DNA of 64,000 nucleotides from Clavelina lepadiformis (taxonomy: Eukaryota; Chordata; Ascidiacea; Aplousobranchia; Clavelinidae), in contig NC_135244.1 in the NCBI RefSeq assembly GCF_947623445.1, positions 2,790,001 to 2,854,000 on the forward strand. The letters are read 5' to 3'. The stretch's first letter is position 1, and each line of letters opens with the position of its first letter. Shown one piece after another: positions 1 through 12,563 of the stretch. The notes under the pieces were generated by a model that was not told the origin of the DNA, made no database searches, and was given only the letters and a program-made list of their open reading frames with translations. Both the position numbers and the translations under genes were made by a program.

Positions 1-433
1 ATTGCTGGTAACTACTAGCATGAGTACTAAACCCATGATAGTTTAACTTACAAAACATAAGTTAAAAAGCGAAGTTAAGCAGATGAGCAGGCGGTGTGTC
101 CTAGCATCAGATGATTGAAAATTGCTTCAACGCTGTACAAGAGTGGCAAGTAATTATGTCATTATTAAACTGTGTGGTATATACTACTTTTTTAGATCAA
201 ATAAATTCTACTCTTTTTAACAAAACAGATCTACAAGAAAAGCGCATGTTAATTAGTTGCAAAAGGTGCATAATCAACCATTATCTCCCTCTACATGTTC
301 ATTATTATGTACCTCGGATTTTCGCACCTTAAGAAGCTGCAATTACATTTATTACATTTTGCCAAGAACAGTGTCAAAGTTTCAACATTCAGCTCCAGAA
401 AGTCGAGTGAACCTAATATGTGTAATATGATTT

Positions 434-617
434 AGAGTGACTATTTCACTGAAAGCGGGTCATGCAGCCCGTTGTTTAAGGTAGGTGGTTAGCTTAGCAG
501 AAAGGACATGCAAAAAGTTAGCTAGTAGTTAGTTAGCCAGTAGAGGTTTTATTGAAGTTTTATTTGGATTAGAAGGTAGATTTTGGTTGCTATGTTATAA
601 CACTGATGTTAGATGAA
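434..617. mobile_element. MITE family 1, copy A (3' truncated)
   Basis: Begins GAGTGACTATTTCACTGAAA and shares a long aligned body with copies at 4901 and 21393, including the GTTATAACA block. The right terminal inverted repeat is missing, so this copy is truncated. Confidence 0.55.
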
Positions 618-787
618 GTTGTTGCAGCCTGTAATTTACGACTGCACAAACACAGCATTATTCCCAATATTTTATACTGTAGTATTCGCAAAATAAACTA
701 TTTTGACGTAACTGAAATGCACATTTTGAAAACTCACTCGCCGCCTTCTTTCCCTTCTCTCTTCCTCTTCTTCGTCCTCTTCTTCAC

Positions 788-938
788 CAACTTTTGATTT
801 TGCAAGGATTAAGCTTTCTGCATCCTTTGGTCCTTGCTTCCCCAGGACTTTGGACATTGCATCGGCCCAACCAACATTTCCATTTTCTTCTTCTTCAATC
901 TCGTCATGAATCATCTTATCATCAACCATAACACCCAT
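788..938 (-). CDS. RRP15: RRP15-like ribosomal RNA processing protein, 5' coding exon (partial)
   Basis: RRP15 is a nucleolar factor for large-subunit rRNA maturation. The exon reads from an ATG at 938, through an acidic run of D and E, into NVGWADAMSKVLGK, the family's hallmark block as I know it from animal RRP15, then a short basic segment ending in ILAKSKV. A GT donor follows at 787-786. Without splicing the frame continues through a very E/R-rich stretch and stops at 672. The remaining two thirds of the protein are not visible between here and the left edge, so they lie off-window or are lost. A TTTTTGTAG acceptor near 1003 could join an upstream leader exon. It lies on the same strand as LEO1 and about 460 bp downstream of it. 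Family call fairly confident; completeness unknown. Confidence 0.6.
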
Positions 939-1395
939 TTTACATTGCAATATTGAACCTACTGAATGTAACAAAGTATCAGTTTTGTTACAGCTGTTGA
1001 TTCTACAAAAAGCCACAAACAAAAAAATAAAATGATATATGCTTGTAATTTCACATAAAGTACACTTATGTGGCAGTGAAATCATCACATAAAAAGCCAG
1101 GCAAGGCTAAATGAAAATAAACACATGTTTGCACTAAGCATTATTGACTTTAATGTCACATTAAAATCTTTAGTGACTATCTGTAGAGCACTCCATACCT
1201 ATTTGTAACAAACAATGGACAAATAAGGAAAAGATCCCAAGTGATTGAATAATATGAAACAACAATGTAAGTTAAGCAAACATCAGCAACGGATTTTTGC
1301 AGTATATATAAACGTAAACCTGGTACTGCAAACAGTGATGTTGTTTTAAAAAAAAATTGATGGATAAAAATCTGACGTGATGAAATTCTCAATGG

Positions 1396-2913
1396 TCATT
1401 CTAAATCGTCTTCATCATCAACAATGTAGGTCTTTTTACGCATTTCTCCATCCTCAGTTCGTTTTCGCTTGTTGTCGATAAAGTCGTCATCATCATCAGA
1501 ACTCAGTCTCTTGGCGTTTATCAGCCTCTTTTCACCTTCGGACTCAGAATCAGAGCCATAAATATTTGGTCGCTCCCATCTGTTACCAGTTGTACCAGAA
1601 CCACTCTTAAATCTATTCTTTATAGCGGATACACTGATGCCTTCATCATCATCGTCATTTGTTGTTCCGTCTTCGTACCGATCTTCTAAGTAATTTGTAT
1701 TGAGACCTCTTGCATGCGACCGCTCTCTCATCCTCCTCTTCTGTGCTTCACGTCTGACGTGAGCTTTTAATTGTTCTTCTTCCTCTTTCATGAGAGCAGC
1801 TTTGCGTGATTCCGGATCCTGACCAGCGATGGGCAGCACCCTCACTTTCTGTTGATTCTGGTTGTGTCTCATTGCAAGTCTGTTGGTCATTCGCTTATGG
1901 GTGGCCGACTTTGTGCTGTGGGGCCGGAAGGTGAGCTTGGTTTTGAAAACAGCTTGTCCTTGCAGCCCTGTGCCCTGTCTAATAAACAAGTGGTTGTGGT
2001 CGCCTTGCAACGACATCTGATGCACGTCAAAGATTTCTGATCCCAGATGCATGGACATGCTCCCGTCTGACCACTTGACCATGCGAGCGTTAGACTCTGT
2101 CAACTCAATGCCATTCTCATCAACATACTTCTTCCATCGAATTGTATTCTCAACTTTCAATTTAAGTCTCGTTCTTCCCTCTTCGTCTAAAAGCTCATCC
2201 TCTTCAATTTCATCTTCATAAACTGATGGATCAAATGGTCGAGGTTCAACGCTTATAAAATTGGGAAAGCGGACAAAATGAATTGCGGAGCCAAGGTTGG
2301 TGCTAATTTTTGGCATCTCCACCTCAATAATCGTTTCTACGGCTTCTTTCTCTTCGGGAGCAGCGGGAGTTTCTTCGTCAACTTCTATTTTTTCATTTTT
2401 GTTGTCTCCTCCTTCTTCATCACTTGAAATGTCTGAAGCATCACCAAATAAATTATTAACTTCCTCTGTTTCTTGGTTATCAGCGTTGGACGACTGATCA
2501 CTGTCGTCCTTGATAAGCCTCTGTTTTCGATTTCCAATTTCACTATCATCGCTGTCATCTTGATCGACTGCTTGATGGTCTTCCTCTGCTTCATCATAAC
2601 TTTCTCTTGCATGCTCGTCATGATCAGCACCGTCCCTGTCAGACATGTACTCTGCATCACTTTCAGCATCAACTTCCTGTGGATTTTCCATCACGTCGCT
2701 GTCATCGCTCCCTGATTCCGCATCTTCATGCTCTGCTATGTTCTCTGCCTCGTCTTCGGATACTTCATTTTCCTGCTCCACCGTGTTATCAGCATCATCG
2801 GAAGATGAATCACCAAACAAGTTCTTTCCGGGACTTTGCGCAACATTTTCATCATCCTCATCACTGACGGCACTGTTTTCAGAATCTGATCCAAATAGTT
2901 GATTTTCATCCAT
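1396..2913 (-). CDS. LEO1: LEO1, RNA polymerase II-associated (PAF1) complex subunit, intronless
   Basis: LEO1 is a nuclear subunit of the PAF1 complex, which travels with RNA polymerase II and supports elongation and histone modification. The 505-residue frame starts at [10 protein letters not shown]. Residues 1 to about 190 are a highly acidic S/D/E-rich region with repeated NLFGD-type motifs. The Leo1 core follows, with [17 protein letters not shown], then [14 protein letters not shown] and the segment containing [14 protein letters not shown]. The C-terminus is basic and then acidic with many casein-kinase-like SDSE/SDDDDD runs, as usual in the family. Length sits between yeast and human LEO1. 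The frame is open 37 codons upstream, but the family start is the MDEN methionine. The whole gene is one exon, unlike the vertebrate gene. Confidence 0.93.
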   Translation of the reverse strand: MDENQLFGSDSENSAVSDEDDENVAQSPGKNLFGDSSSDDADNTVEQENEVSEDEAENIAEHEDAESGSDDSDVMENPQEVDAESDAEYMSDRDGADHDEHARESYDEAEEDHQAVDQDDSDDSEIGNRKQRLIKDDSDQSSNADNQETEEVNNLFGDASDISSDEEGGDNKNEKIEVDEETPAAPEEKEAVETIIEVEMPKISTNLGSAIHFVRFPNFISVEPRPFDPSVYEDEIEEDELLDEEGRTRLKLKVENTIRWKKYVDENGIELTESNARMVKWSDGSMSMHLGSEIFDVHQMSLQGDHNHLFIRQGTGLQGQAVFKTKLTFRPHSTKSATHKRMTNRLAMRHNQNQQKVRVLPIAGQDPESRKAALMKEEEEQLKAHVRREAQKRRMRERSHARGLNTNYLEDRYEDGTTNDDDDEGISVSAIKNRFKSGSGTTGNRWERPNIYGSDSESEGEKRLINAKRLSSDDDDDFIDNKRKRTEDGEMRKKTYIVDDEDDLE

Positions 2914-4733
2914 TTTTGCAAAATATCGATATAATTTGCATAAAATAGATTGAATGTGAGCAAAAGGTTTGATAAAATTTTCTACATAAAAATTTAATGT
3001 CTGGTAATACAAAGAAGTGAACATTAGTCAAGGGCTTGAGTGGTTTTAAGCAAAGGATCAACTTTTATAGTTGTCTGAGACAACTAGATTTTGCGGCAGG
3101 CAAGTAAATTAAAGGCTAACCTATTACTTGCCTGTCGAGCAACTAACTTTTTGATAACTAGTGCTTCAGGAAAAGGTTTTAACAATAAAAACTCGTATTG
3201 AAGTCTGGAGCAAACTTTGCTGTAACCTATCATTAAAGGTATATTCGTGTGGTCATTTCTTAAACCATGCAAAATATTTCACAGTAAGTAGCCTAAGCTA
3301 TTGACTTCAGTTTAAGGAGAATCATCAGTTGCTTGAACACACCACTTGCTCGTTTGTTTAATTTTCGCTTTTTCAACTTATGTTTTATGGATTTAACTAA
3401 TTCTAGGTTTAGTGGCAGTGCTAGTTGTTACCAGCAAATATCAACGTTACTTCTCTTGCGTACGTTTTAACTCTTTTCGGCTTTGTCACTTTTTCCTGTT
3501 CATTGGCGAGTGTTAGTAACAACTGGCTTGATTTTTCGTCCCCACCTCGCTTTTGGCGAACAATAAAATGATTGATTGATTAAAATTATAAAGCTTTCCC
3601 CTGCTGGACTAACACAAAACTACCAGTAGGCTATTTATAGCACATCTCAAATATCTCAATATCGGCGTGCACGTTGATGAATCTAACGCGTTCGTGTGCC
3701 ACACTTTGTACTATCATTTCTATGCTCATTGTGCAATGTGCACACCACACACACACGTAATTTTTGGTTTGGTTAACCGACAGCCATTTGCCGAGCCAGA
3801 GCGGGTGCTATAGCCTGCTGTTTTCCAATAGCACTCTGGTATTGGCTGTTGCACAGTGATTGACAGGCTGCTGTTGGTGACGTAATCAATATTCAATAGC
3901 AGTTTAGTTTTGCAAGAAAGTGAGTGATTGATGTAGATTTTTTTCAAGAAAAATGTGTATTGGTTTTTAGAAAAGAATATACATAAAGATTGATTGTGTG
4001 TATGGGGATAGCCTAATTTATGTTCAAGTAAACTTTGAACACCTTTGCTATATACAAAACAAAAATGTTGTCCAGTTTTCATCAGCAACCAATATTAGAA
4101 TTTTACTGGAGCAATCACACTCTGCTTTTTATTACGTCACAAATAGCAGTCTAAAGATCACATAGCGGCAACCAAGAGAAGGGTGCTACTCGAGCAATCA
4201 CAGCTGCTGTTCAGTACGTCATGAACAGCAGTCTAGGGTTACACACACCAACAACAACCTGTCAATTACTGAGCATTAAAGAATAACAGGATTATGTTTG
4301 AAAATAGTAGGCTGCCGTACAACAATAACAATTGTTTTTCTGATTACGACCCTGTCTCACTAAATTAATCATCAGCAACTACATGATGTCACCAGTACCA
4401 GCGTGCTTTACCAATCAGCAATCACGTGACGTCAGCAATTGCAGTCTCTCAAAAACAGCAGGCTGGAATTGGGGACCTCACTTGAAATTTTTAGCATACG
4501 TTCAGTTAAAACTGCTATTGGACATCTGGCTGTAACCTGTAAACAATACTGTTGACTTTGATGGCTAATCTACCGATTGGTTTTGGGGTTTCCTTTACTT
4601 GCAACCTGCTGGACACAACACTTGATTGATCGTGACTTTTGGGCAATCAGCTCTTGAATACGTTTCAGTTTTCACACCTAGAAAGTGTTTGGGAGTGGCT
4701 ATTTCTTTTACCGAAAGTAGGACAGGCAAAGAT
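2914..4733. other. Intergenic region, no gene seen; degenerate ~83-bp repeats
   Basis: No conserved coding signal on either strand. It includes degenerate repeats around 4111 and 4194 with GCAATCAC, ACGTCA and AGCAGTCTA in the same order, and a weaker relative near 4420. Confidence 0.5.
4111..4260. repeat. Degenerate direct repeat, period about 83 bp
   Basis: Two copies starting at 4111 and 4194 share GCAATCACA, then TACGTCA, then AGCAGTCTA. A more diverged copy near 4420-4480 keeps CAATCACGTGACGTCAGC. CRE-like TGACGTCA cores recur. Confidence 0.5.
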
Positions 4734-5641
4734 GGTTACCAGTGATACCGGCGCGCTTTTTCAGTAGTGGATTCGGTACAAGACTTTTTCTCATTTTCTC
4801 CGCCACTCCTTCCTTTGCTCTCATTTCGTGTTTCTTTTTTTCCTCATGCGCCGGGTATTTCTTTGTTATCACTCACGGCCGAAGTTTCGTTTTCGTTCTA
4901 GACTAGAGAGTGACTATTTCACCGGAAGTACAGTAGATCATGCAACCTGTTGTTAAAGATAGTCGGTTGAGCTAAGAGAAAGGCAATGCAAACTTTTGCA
5001 TTTAACTATTTTAGGTTTTATTGGAGTTAAAGTTAGATTATTAGGTTTCGATTAATTTTAGGTTTCCTCGTTATAACATTATATCAGTTATATAAGTTAG
5101 GACAACAAGAAACTGCAAAAATCAGCTTTGAACGAACGATTTTTTCGGTGAAATAGTGGCGCCTTCGTTCTAACAACGTGGCCCCATGGGGTAACTTTGG
5201 ACAAAAATACTGTAAAACAATGGACTAACACCAAAATTATTTTATCTTGACAACGCGTCTAGAAAATTTGCAACATACTATGTTTAAAAAAAACTAAGCA
5301 TTGAAAGAAACAACGATACGAAAACGTGCTGATACGACGATAAGATATCGTCTGGTTTTTTAAGTTACCTCTTCTATTCTTTATTACTTAAGTTACCTGA
5401 CGTCTGGTCTAAATACAATGTAATATGATCGTGTTATAAGTCTGTTGCTATACAGTAGGCTAATTATGTCCAAAGGTACCGCATGGAATAAGAGCGAAAC
5501 ATCTGCCGTCAGTGAAAAACAAACAAATATTGGTGCATGAGGAGAAGAAAGAAAAAACGAAAGCGAACTAAGGACTGGGGGAGAAAAAACTTTGTGCCGA
5601 AACCACTATTGAAAAGCGTACCGATATCACTGGTAACGGTT
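4734..5641. mobile_element. Foldback element with ~150-bp inverted arms
   Basis: The left arm (about 4734-4896) starts GGTTACCAGTGATACCGG. The right arm (about 5492-5641) is its reverse complement, ending CCGATATCACTGGTAAC. Matching continues through the blocks equivalent to TTTTTCAGTAGTGG, TCGGTACAA and CTCATGCGCC with scattered mismatches. The loop holds MITE copy B and about 330 bp of unassigned sequence. No transposase is present, so it is non-autonomous. Confidence 0.7.
4901..5163. mobile_element. MITE family 1, copy B (complete)
   Basis: The left end carries GTGACTATTTCACCGGAA and the right end TTTTTTCGGTGAAATAGTGG, giving terminal inverted repeats with the core ACTATTTCACCG. The element is flanked by TTCGTTCTA at 4892-4900 and again at 5164-5172, a 9-bp target-site duplication. 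It is inserted in the foldback element. The duplication length suggests a Mutator-like origin (inference). Confidence 0.75.
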
Positions 5642-5835
5642 AAAAATAGCCTAGGCGGTTAGGTTAGAGAAATGGCGGGTACGCAAAAAGTTTATTGTAG
5701 CTATTTGAGATTTTTTAGTTTAAAAAGTAGATTTAAGTAAGGTTTAGGTTATTATGTTATAACATGTACGTTAGGTTCATAACAAACTGTGAAAAATAAC
5801 TTCGAACGTACGATTTCCCCTTTGAAATATGACTC
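5642..5835. mobile_element. MITE family 1, copy C (5' truncated)
   Basis: Directly abuts the right arm of the foldback element. It shares the family body (GGTTAGGTTAGAGAAATGG, GTTATAACATGTACGTTAG, CGAACGTACGATTTCCCC) but has a degraded right end and no left terminal repeat. Confidence 0.5.
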
Positions 5836-7341
5836 AAAGTCTTAGCTCTCTAGTACACGCTGTTGTATAGACTGTTTTATCTCAGGCATCTCTTTGCAGT
5901 TAGCAAAGAAGATAATGTTTGTGTATTTGACTGTTCTGTTTGTATGTGTGAGCTCAATCACTTATAGTACGCAGCTATTGTAAAGATGAAGCTTGATTTA
6001 CTCACTCTGCTGACTGTTGTCTGATTATTTTATTTTTATGTCGCAGTAAACACAAGCATTTTATAGGCAGTTAATTCATTTTGATTAGATTTTTCCTTTA
6101 TCGATTGAAGATATTGACATAATACATTGAAGTGAGACTCAGTGAGAGAGCATAATACTGTTCATTTACTGAGTTTAATAGTAGAATGAATTTAGGGAAT
6201 GATCAAACACAATGAACAGCTGTAAGAGCAAACAGGATTATTCCGAACTCGACTGAAATAAACTGAAGGTGGTCAGAATTAGACTGAAGATTGTGATAAT
6301 ATTGTGATAATAACCAAAATTAATATACAGATTGTGTAGGATTTACAATTCTAGTACTTATGTGTTGTTTTAGCACAGCGTAACACGAGACACAATCATT
6401 TCCTGTACCATTGTTGTGACGCAATGAATAGCTATATATGAAAGAATAACTCACGTCACGATTTATAACGATACACAGGAAGTCATGCATAGGCGACACG
6501 TAACGCAATGCTTTGCTTTGCCAATTTCCGTATTCTATGCGGCATTCGATTTGCAAGCAATTTTATAATATCATCACAAGATCACTCACGCCAATCATAA
6601 ATCATACACACTGTTAAATGGAACAGATAATTGTATTTGTACATAAAAAAATAAACAAGGTTCAATTTATCTTAAGAGGAATTGTATACACAATGTAGGA
6701 ACACCGAACACACAGGATATAGGGATTTCCACTTTTAAAAAAGCCAAATATCTTTTATGTATACACGGAACAGTATCATGATTTTAGTATGGTCATTGAA
6801 AACATACACATTGCTGCAAATACAGTACAAAAACTCATATTTTTCAATTGATCTAAAACAATACAGTGCTGATTGTAATTATTCCTAGGAAAGTTAATTA
6901 GCTTTTGAGTTTTTTTTCTGTTGTTTTCGGTTTGCATAGTTTGGTTTGACTATTTTTGTGGTCCAAAAATTCTTAACATGTTGGTAAACTTTTGATCTTC
7001 CTGGTTGATTGGTGCTGCAAATACCTTTGTAATATTAATGATTTTTCGTAGATTGTGTTTTAAAGTTATTTAACTTGTGTTGATTTTTTCCAAAATGCTT
7101 GTAAGATTCTTGCTTAGAGGTTTAAAATTAAACCAAATCTTTTTTAGATCATTGTCATCAAATGCTGAAATAGGTATGTTTGGCATTAAGTACTTGTGTG
7201 TCACTGTATCAATGTCAGTTGATTTTTTCAGTTAGTATTTAGTTAAATAAACTGTGTTTGCTTTGTAAACCATGTGGTTATACTTTAAAGGTTTTACTAA
7301 GTTCTTGAATATTTGCTGAAACAAGCACATTAATATCATCA
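5836..7341. other. Intergenic region, no gene seen
   Basis: AT-rich sequence without a recognisable coding exon. Its right part must contain the promoter of the TMEM53-like gene that starts at 7342. Confidence 0.5.
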
Positions 7342-8777
7342 ATGTACTCATCTTCCTTGGCAGAAAGTGTCAACCAACGCCCAAGATCTGTAGATCAAGA
7401 TGACATAGACTATAATATCACTTTCCCATCTGGTATGTGTTTCCAGTACAATGCAAAAATTTCACGCTATTGTAAAGTTGTTAAAAGTTATTGCAAAGTA
7501 TCAGATCTTGTCATATAAGATACCACAGTTTCTATATGAAGTGAACGATCAGTGAAATGTAAACAATATTTTGTTTAGCAACTTCTGAGGAGGCAGAACC
7601 TGTTGTTTTTCTCCTGGGCTGGGTGGGTAGTAAAGATAAACATGTTGCAAAATACAGCGCAATTTATGAAAAGGAAGGTTGCATAACTGTGAGATACATA
7701 CACCCATCAACCACCGTTTTCTACACAGGTAACATAATAATAAGTACCGGTATCTATAGTTATGACATTGAGCGGTTACAGATACTTTGTCATAGTTCTG
7801 TTCTGGTTCAGAAATGCAATGCATAGCACTAACTTTTGAACAGATCCATCCCATTCTGAAGAGCACGAAAAAGCATCCGTAAAACTCGCCCAATTGCTGG
7901 ATGACTATGACCTCACTGACCATCCAGTTTTTGTCCATGTTTTCAGCAATGGAGGATACTTTTTGTACCGATATCTTGCTGACGTTTTTCATGTCTGTAT
8001 TTGTGATATGTACTTTATAGCATATTGCCTGGTAATGTCAATTTAGCCTTAGTTTCAAACAAAAGTAAATAAACAAATACATGATTGCTGTTATTATTAA
8101 CTGTTACTTGTATTTTTAAAGTACAACTTCAATTAATTTAAATCTGTATTTGCAGAAAAATCAGGTGAATGTGGCAGGATGCATTCTTGATAGCTGCCCA
8201 GGCAAGCTGGAATATCTTGTTGCCGTGAAGGCAATACTTTCTGGCTTTCCAAATAAGCTCGTTTCATATGTTGCTGTTTTTGCATTCACATTTTACTATT
8301 TTGCATTGGTGCTTAAGTACAGCTTGGGATTTGGCAAAAGGAAATTATTGTTCCAGGTTAGTCAGCACAAAGTAAACATCATTTTTGGTGGTTGATTAAC
8401 TTCAAATTGTACTGAGTGGAGTTGTCGCACTGCTGGAAATTATGATGAACATTTAAAAGTAAGCTTTCTTGCACTTTTAGGCCATGCAGTGCTCTCCATT
8501 CCATTCTTGGCCACACCTCTTTCTCTACTCAACTGCAGATGGCATCGTACCTCATCAGCATGTTGAGGAGATGGCCAAATCTCGGAAGGCTGCCGGCGCA
8601 CTGTTCGTTCAACAGCACAATTTCGCAAGCTCACTTCATGTGCAGCATTTCAGGCAGTTTCCCCAAGTTTACACGGAAAAGTGCATACACTTTCTACATG
8701 ACTGCCTCAGAGCTTACGATTGTGAAGACATCAATGATGATAGTGACGCGGGACCCTCAGAGGGTACACCTGTTTGA
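7342..8777 (+). CDS. TMEM53: TMEM53-like (DUF829, alpha/beta-hydrolase-type) membrane protein
   Basis: Five exons: 7342-7432, 7579-7728, 7844-7992, 8156-8356 and 8481-8777, giving about 295 residues (human TMEM53 is about 277). TMEM53 is a nuclear-envelope/ER membrane protein of the DUF829 family. Visible family blocks are VVFLLGWVGSKDKHVAKYSA with AIYEKEGC next, then HVFSNGGYFLYRYL (the nucleophile-elbow region), CILDSCPG, a hydrophobic segment around SYVAVFAFTFYYFALVL, and LYSTADGIVPHQHVE. The strand-like and helix-like order matches the family. The end of exon 3 is uncertain: donor GTCTGT after FH at 7992 gives the better family fit, but GTAATG at 8032 also preserves frame and adds 13 residues. 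Phases are consistent throughout. An AATAAA lies at 9187. Confidence 0.85.
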
Positions 8778-9307
8778 CGAATGTCGCTCACTCATAAAAC
8801 CCAAGCAAACAGGGCTTAGCTGAATGAAGGTATAATTTCATGAATTAAATTCACAGCAACATTGTGTGACTGTGAGCTGGCGCCGGCAACAAATTCATGA
8901 TGGAGTTTTAGCATCAGTCTGTGAATGAAACTTACATTTATGTTTAATTGAGAATGATAACCAATGCATTGCAAATACCACATGCTCTCATTGTATATAT
9001 GTACTGGGTGCTGACAAAGAAAGATACAAAATTTACCTTTATTGCTGAACACTGTGCTATGCGCACATCGCATAATTTACATTATGCTTAATGTAAATTA
9101 ATTGCTTTGCGTGCTTTAATTTTTGCATTATTCAAACATTTGAATTTTTGTTATTTTATGTTTTAATGTGTTTTGTAACAGAAGAGAATAAAAAGCAAAG
9201 AAAATTGGAAAATTTAATAAAACAGATGAACAAAATCTTGCAATACCATTTAATAAAAACCAAATACTAATGTGTATGTGCACAACTTTTTAATTTTAGA
9301 ATTAATA
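8778..9307. other. Convergent intergenic region (3' ends of TMEM53-like gene and ALG14)
   Basis: Holds the 3' UTR of the TMEM53-like gene and, on the other strand, the region after the ALG14 stop. A perfect short hairpin, AATTTACATTA paired with TAATGTAAATT, lies at 9074-9099. No further coding sequence seen. Confidence 0.4.
9187..9192 (+). terminator. Polyadenylation signal AATAAA for the TMEM53-like gene
   Basis: Canonical AATAAA about 410 bp after the stop at 8777, the first such hexamer downstream on this strand. Inferred from motif only. Confidence 0.4.
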
Positions 9308-10539
9308 TCAGATAATTCTCCCTCCCAAATATATTGCTTTAGGGTACTTCTCCAGTAAATTGGGCCATTGAATGAAAAATTTCGAAGTGAAAAGGTAAAG
9401 CAGCTTCCCACTCAAGGACATAGTTGTAACTCTGCAAATGCTTTCAATGTATATAATATCTGCCTGGCAAATCCCGATCACCTAAACAAAAGTTGAAGAC
9501 GTTCAACACCAGCAAAAATGAGGAAACCCGTATAAAAAGAATTAATGATGTAATAATGTTTAATTAAATACCTAAACATAGAGCACTAAATTTTTCCTTC
9601 CAAGAGAATAATTGATTTTGACACAGCAGAGCAAAATGACAGCCTGCCATACTAACTATAAGTACTAACCTTAAACAACAATCCAATTACACATAAAGGA
9701 ATGCAAGTGCCTGGCCCGTTGCACAGTATAAGATCTGGCTTGCTATTCCAAAGAACAGGAAAGGAATAGATTGTTGCAATGAAAGTGGTGTATATCGTGC
9801 TCAGCCATGATTGTGCCACTTCACGGCTTCTGTGATACAGGAAAGGAGCTTTTGTGAAAAACATTGGCGGGTGTTTTGCAACCTTTTAAGATTTAGAACA
9901 ATCTCTATCACATTGTAATCAATGCCAAAAATATCACTATCTATCCAGTCTGTAGGCATTGTAAATGGGCAACCTAGTAACATTTTTGCATCTATTCGAA
10001 TACATGGAATAATTCTACTGAACTTTACAGAAAACTTAGCAAACCTTGGAATTTTTAAAATGTGATAATCTTTTCCATAAACTGAATTTCTTTTATGTTC
10101 AAGTTCCGTTAATTTCTTTTCACTCATGTTGTCAGTTGTTGCAACCACATAAAATCGAGGATTGAAATTTGATGGTAATTTAGACATTAGTCTTACCAAT
10201 TCTGTTGTATGACCACCTAAAAATAACAATGTTAACCGTATCATAATTAACTGTGTAGAGCGAAAAACAAGCTGTTAATTGTTAAAACACAAGCATGGAT
10301 AGAATGAACTTCCTAAAATGCTTACATTTGACTACAGAAGAAAAAAAATTTCTTTAGCTAGCCATCTGGTTGTGATTATTTAATGTTAATAAATTATCTC
10401 CAGCATTACCTGATCCGGCAATTGCCAACACAGTTATCTTCTTGCTTCTAGGTGGATTAATTTGTTGAAAAATAAAACAAACATACACGATTCGGAAAAC
10501 AAATACAATTAAAACTAACAAGATAACGGAGAAAAGCAT
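9308..10539 (-). CDS. ALG14: ALG14, UDP-GlcNAc transferase membrane subunit
   Basis: ALG14 anchors the catalytic partner ALG13 at the ER membrane; together they add the second GlcNAc to dolichol-linked GlcNAc. Exons on the minus strand are 10410-10539, 10045-10216, 9670-9829 and 9308-9481, phases 1, 2, 0, giving 211 residues (human 216). Residues 1 to about 25 form the N-terminal membrane helix. AIAGSG joins GGHTTELVRLMSK across intron 1, restoring the GSGGHT nucleotide-sugar loop. KIP joins RSREVAQSWLSTI across intron 2, as in other ALG14 proteins. KPDLILCNGPGTCIPLCV and YIESICRVTTMSLSGK are diagnostic. It ends YPKAIYLGGRII. All expected blocks are present and unbroken. ALG13 is not in the window. 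Confidence 0.95.
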
Positions 10540-12563
10540 ATTTGCAGCCTATTTGCTTTTTATACAGCTTTTAACCTGTTTTTCACTAACCCGATTAACA
10601 TCTGAGGACCATTGAAATTCTTCCAGTACTAAAAGCTAAGCTATATAGCATAGTGGTTAGTATAGTAAGTATCAGAATGTTATATTCGGACTGATAAGTC
10701 TTTGCACCGCTCGTGTCCAAATTATTGAGCCTGTTTTTGTGGATTTTGTGAAATTCAGCTTAAGCTACTTTTTGAATTTTTAGTAACTAAAAACTGTTTA
10801 TCAAATACTTATTTTGATGAGGGTAGACATCCGCCTAGTGCAGTCACTCTAATTTAATCGTGTGCAGCTTTGTGCAAAGATCGTGCCTTCCCAAGAAACA
10901 GAAATGAGTTTCTGGTTCCTAAGAAAGAGTTTCTTTCCATAAAATTTTGTGTTTACTATCCGTGTTTGTGTATCAGTGTATGTATGAAACTCGTAGTTAT
11001 GTTTTTTCGGTTACATTTTTGAATTATTTTTTGTCTTTTTGATTTATTTTGTATTTTTTATGCTCTTCGTTCAGTGGTTCTAAATTATTGTCTGTACAGA
11101 GTCATTTACTAGTATGAAAAAACGTGCACATTTCAAGCTTGTGAAGGTTTGTTGTTTTATCTCAATTGTATAGGTTGTTCATAAGTTTCTTCCTATGTTA
11201 TCAACGGTTAATTAGTACTGTATACTTTTTTTCCTACAATTAACAGCAAAAAATAAACGATACAAAAGAAGACGCCACTATATTTCCTTTATATTAGCAA
11301 TCTTAATGAATAAGCTCAGTGAGTGATAATCTTTTCCCATCTGCCAAGGGAGGGAACATCCCACACTTAAAACTGAAGCAAACCAATTACCACTGGATAA
11401 AATAATAGGTTAATCAAATGCAACATCTAAACATTCACATATTCACTCCTAACTGATGCACATAGCTTCCAATGCTGCACTTAGTTGATGTACATGGCTA
11501 CACACGCATAAAATAGAGGGACCTCGTTTAATGCCTACCTAACCTTGTGTAAAAATGACACAACCGACAAAAATACCCTAATTTTGCAGTTCTGAATAAG
11601 GGAAATTTCCCTTGTTCAAATTTCAAATTTTCCCTGGAAACTTCCCTAATACCTAAAATACAGCATTAACGGCGTACCAGAATATTGATAAACTGTGCAC
11701 GAATTTGGGTGGTATACTGTTTTTAGTACGATTGAAAACTGTTTGAGGAAAAATAAAAAATTAAAGTTCACAAGCCTATATACTGAAACCAACATAAAGA
11801 CTTGCCGTTTCTGTGTATTTTCTAGTCATAAAACTGATCAAAGTGCGCGAACGGTAAACGTGTGACAATCGGAACTTGCACAAAGGCTAGCTCGGTAACT
11901 GGCGCTAGAGGATGAGAAATCATTGTCAGGTGCAAATCGTGCAAAGACTTTCCTCTATCCTAGTATAAAGATTATTATCATTCCATACCACTAACGTGGA
12001 CTATCGAATTTATTCCATGAACATCTTGCCAATGTAAAATTTGTTTTGAAGAACACGTTTGTCCAATGCTAATGTAAAGGAATTGATTATTTACAACAAA
12101 ACAGAAACAATGACCATTGTAACACTTCCAAATTGTTTTCCTCTCAAGGCTTTTCAGATTTAGTAGAAAAATAAACCCTGCCCTTTCTAATTCTGGCTTA
12201 GACTCTGTTTTTAGCAGCTAACCCGACAACTACGGGCAGTCGCAGGTAACTGAAGCAAAACACAGAAACACACGATACAAGCATTTATACTACATAAGAA
12301 TAACTTTGTTTGCAAGAAACTTGGTAACCATGCACTGCTTATCCAAATAGAAAACACTATCCGTTTATTAATTGCCTATTATGACTAAATGTGGAAACAT
12401 CATATATAACAGGACTCACAACAAACAAGCATTTTGTCAATGAATAACTGCATTTAACACATCGAAAGAAGATGCAGTCATACTACACTGTTTTTTCTTC
12501 AAATTTCATGAAATCCAGGAATTCAAGAAGAATATCAACTATAACATTCACAGTTGGAACTGA
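10540..12563. other. Intergenic region, no gene seen
   Basis: About 2 kb between the ALG14 start and the TCP1 stop. It is AT-rich with no recognisable exon. An AATAAA on the minus strand near 12363 could serve TCP1. Confidence 0.5.

Noticed and set aside
672..787. E/R-rich continuation of the RRP15-like frame (EEEDEEEEERRERRRR)
   Set aside because: Not included in the exon because it follows a GT donor and derives from a plain pyrimidine tract. It could still be coding if the intron is not real.
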